From the NCBI RefSeq assembly GCF_035918155.1, contig NZ_CP109328.1, forward strand, positions 1,054,001-1,118,000: a stretch of 64,000 nt of DNA, read 5' to 3'. The translations under genes were made by a program, and so were the position numbers. Source of the stretch: Streptomyces sp. NBC_01591 (lineage in GTDB: Bacteria; Actinomycetota; Actinomycetes; Streptomycetales; Streptomycetaceae). The notes under the pieces were generated by a model. The model worked only from the letters and a program-made list of their open reading frames with translations. It searched no databases and was not told the DNA's origin. Position 1 is the stretch's first letter. Each line of letters begins with the position of its first letter. Below, one piece after another: positions 63,099 through 64,000 of the stretch.

Positions 63099-64000
63099 CT
63101 AGTAACCCGCTATTCGCGGCCACTGCAGCTCGACCCCGTCGCCGGTGAGACGGTCCTGGAAGTCGGCCAGGAGGCCGGGCGTGTTTCTGACGGCGCGCGG
63201 GGAGACCCGGCGCTCCAGGCAGAAGGCGGCCAGTGCACCGGCCGCCTCGCCGACGTTCCACTCGACGGGGTGCAGGCGGTAGCACCCATTGGTGATGTGT
63301 GTCGTGCCGATGTTCTTGGAGGCGGGGAGCAGGTTTTCCACCCGCTGTGGGAGCAGCGCACCCAGCGGGATCCGGAACGGGCAGCACGCCACATCGAGGT
63401 AGTTGTCGCCGCCGGTGGTGGGGTGCAGGTCAATGCGGTACATGCCGATGCCCACCGTGTCGGGATACTCCACGGCACCCTTGTCGCCCCGTAACGCGAT
63501 GGACAGGTCCTGTTCGACGACCGTGTATTCGGCGCGGATACGCCGTGACTCGCGGATATACGGTGCCTGTGCCAGACCGTCGGCCGAGCCAGTGATATCG
63601 CCGCGCAGCCGCAGACCGGGGAAGCCGGTGCCGCCGTCGGGCCGTGGAGCCTCGGTCTGCAGCCAGTACAGGTACGCGAAGGACAGTTCGCGAGCGGCCG
63701 CGAGGTGCTGCGCGGCATCAGGTACGTCGTAGACTGGACCTGCCAGGTAATCGATCATCGGCCAGTTGACCAGCGTGATGTCGCTACTGTACGCGCCGTC
63801 GGTGAAGTTGCGCCGTGCCGCGATACGCCGGAACGTCCACAGGTTGCTGTCGCCGGCGCTGAGCCGCTGGTCCGCGACGACGGCCAGCGGGTCGTCGTCG
63901 GGATTCGGGGTGAAGCTGCGCTCGACGATCTCCTTGGTCCGTGGGTGAGGCGCGCTCAGGGAGAGCATCGGGCCGCCCCAGAAGTCCGGCTGGTAGGTGC
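63099..64000 (-). CDS. FAD-dependent oxidoreductase, 5' end outside window
   Basis: The frame is open to the right edge (upstream PDFWGGP), so the N-terminal FAD-binding part is not seen. The visible ~300 residues include NWPMIDYLAGPVYD and the C-terminal KNIGTTHITNGCYRLHPVEW, NVGEAAGALAAFCLERR, typical of FAD_oxidored-family proteins, secreted or cytoplasmic enzymes often found beside GH and ABC genes in sugar-degradation loci. It is the first visible gene of the operon. Confidence 0.85.
   Translation of the reverse strand, partial: TYQPDFWGGPMLSLSAPHPRTKEIVERSFTPNPDDDPLAVVADQRLSAGDSNLWTFRRIAARRNFTDGAYSSDITLVNWPMIDYLAGPVYDVPDAAQHLAAARELSFAYLYWLQTEAPRPDGGTGFPGLRLRGDITGSADGLAQAPYIRESRRIRAEYTVVEQDLSIALRGDKGAVEYPDTVGIGMYRIDLHPTTGGDNYLDVACCPFRIPLGALLPQRVENLLPASKNIGTTHITNGCYRLHPVEWNVGEAAGALAAFCLERRVSPRAVRNTPGLLADFQDRLTGDGVELQWPRIAGY

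Overview
The window is very GC-rich, uses Streptomyces-like codons and start signals, and contains families typical of Streptomyces chromosome arms or large linear plasmids: DUF6892 and DUF6225 proteins, helicase-associated (HA) terminal helicase remnants, SpoIIE-type phosphatases, and IS110, IS5, IS3, IS630 and IS6 elements. The density of insertion sequences and broken genes marks it as a fluid accessory region. I assign it to Streptomyces or a close relative by inference only.

Layout. 1-15.2 kb: an IS110 element, a 7-copy periodic hairpin array, an integrase remnant, a MarR/VOC divergent pair with twin operators, a VapBC-like toxin-antitoxin pair with a perfect palindromic operator, broken hypothetical genes, and a pile-up of IS21, IS630, IS5 and IS3 sequences between helicase fragments. 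15.3-23 kb: an ordinary block with a GAF-SpoIIE phosphatase, a zinc-ribbon protein, an XRE regulator divergent from an MFS-dehydrogenase-SDR series, and a PAP2/DAG-kinase fusion. 23.2-28.6 kb: helicase and transposon remnants plus an IS3 copy inserted in a regulator-like gene.

28.5-41.1 kb is a glycopeptide-resistance island: vanY, vanR, vanS, a decayed vanK/femX copy, murF with a coupled 39-codon leader ORF, vanH-vanA-vanX, a C39-like cysteine peptidase overlapping vanX, a doubly deleted glycopeptide-type ABC exporter joined to a Na+/H+ antiporter remnant, and an intact vanK. Four transcription units (vanY, murF leader, vanH, vanK) share one 31-bp box placed 33-34 nt before the ATG, which looks like a VanR regulon. 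VanRS would sense drug, VanHAX replaces D-Ala-D-Ala ends by D-Ala-D-Lac, VanY trims residual ends, MurF adds the depsipeptide, and VanK adds the bridge residue to D-Lac precursors. The ABC/antiporter scar suggests that the island is the resistance end of a deleted glycopeptide biosynthetic cluster.

41.1-56.5 kb: P450 and ferredoxin remnants, a TniB-bearing transposon fragment inserted in a reverse-transcriptase remnant, a TetR/hydrolase pair, a NUDIX gene, an IS5 element with a passenger gene nested in another IS5, an IS110 nested inside an IS110, an IS6, and an SDR with a TetR (ScbR-like) regulator. 56.6-64 kb: a leftward carbohydrate operon with an FAD oxidoreductase (running off the edge), a sugar-binding lipoprotein, two permeases, a GH5 glycosidase and a Tat-secreted protein.
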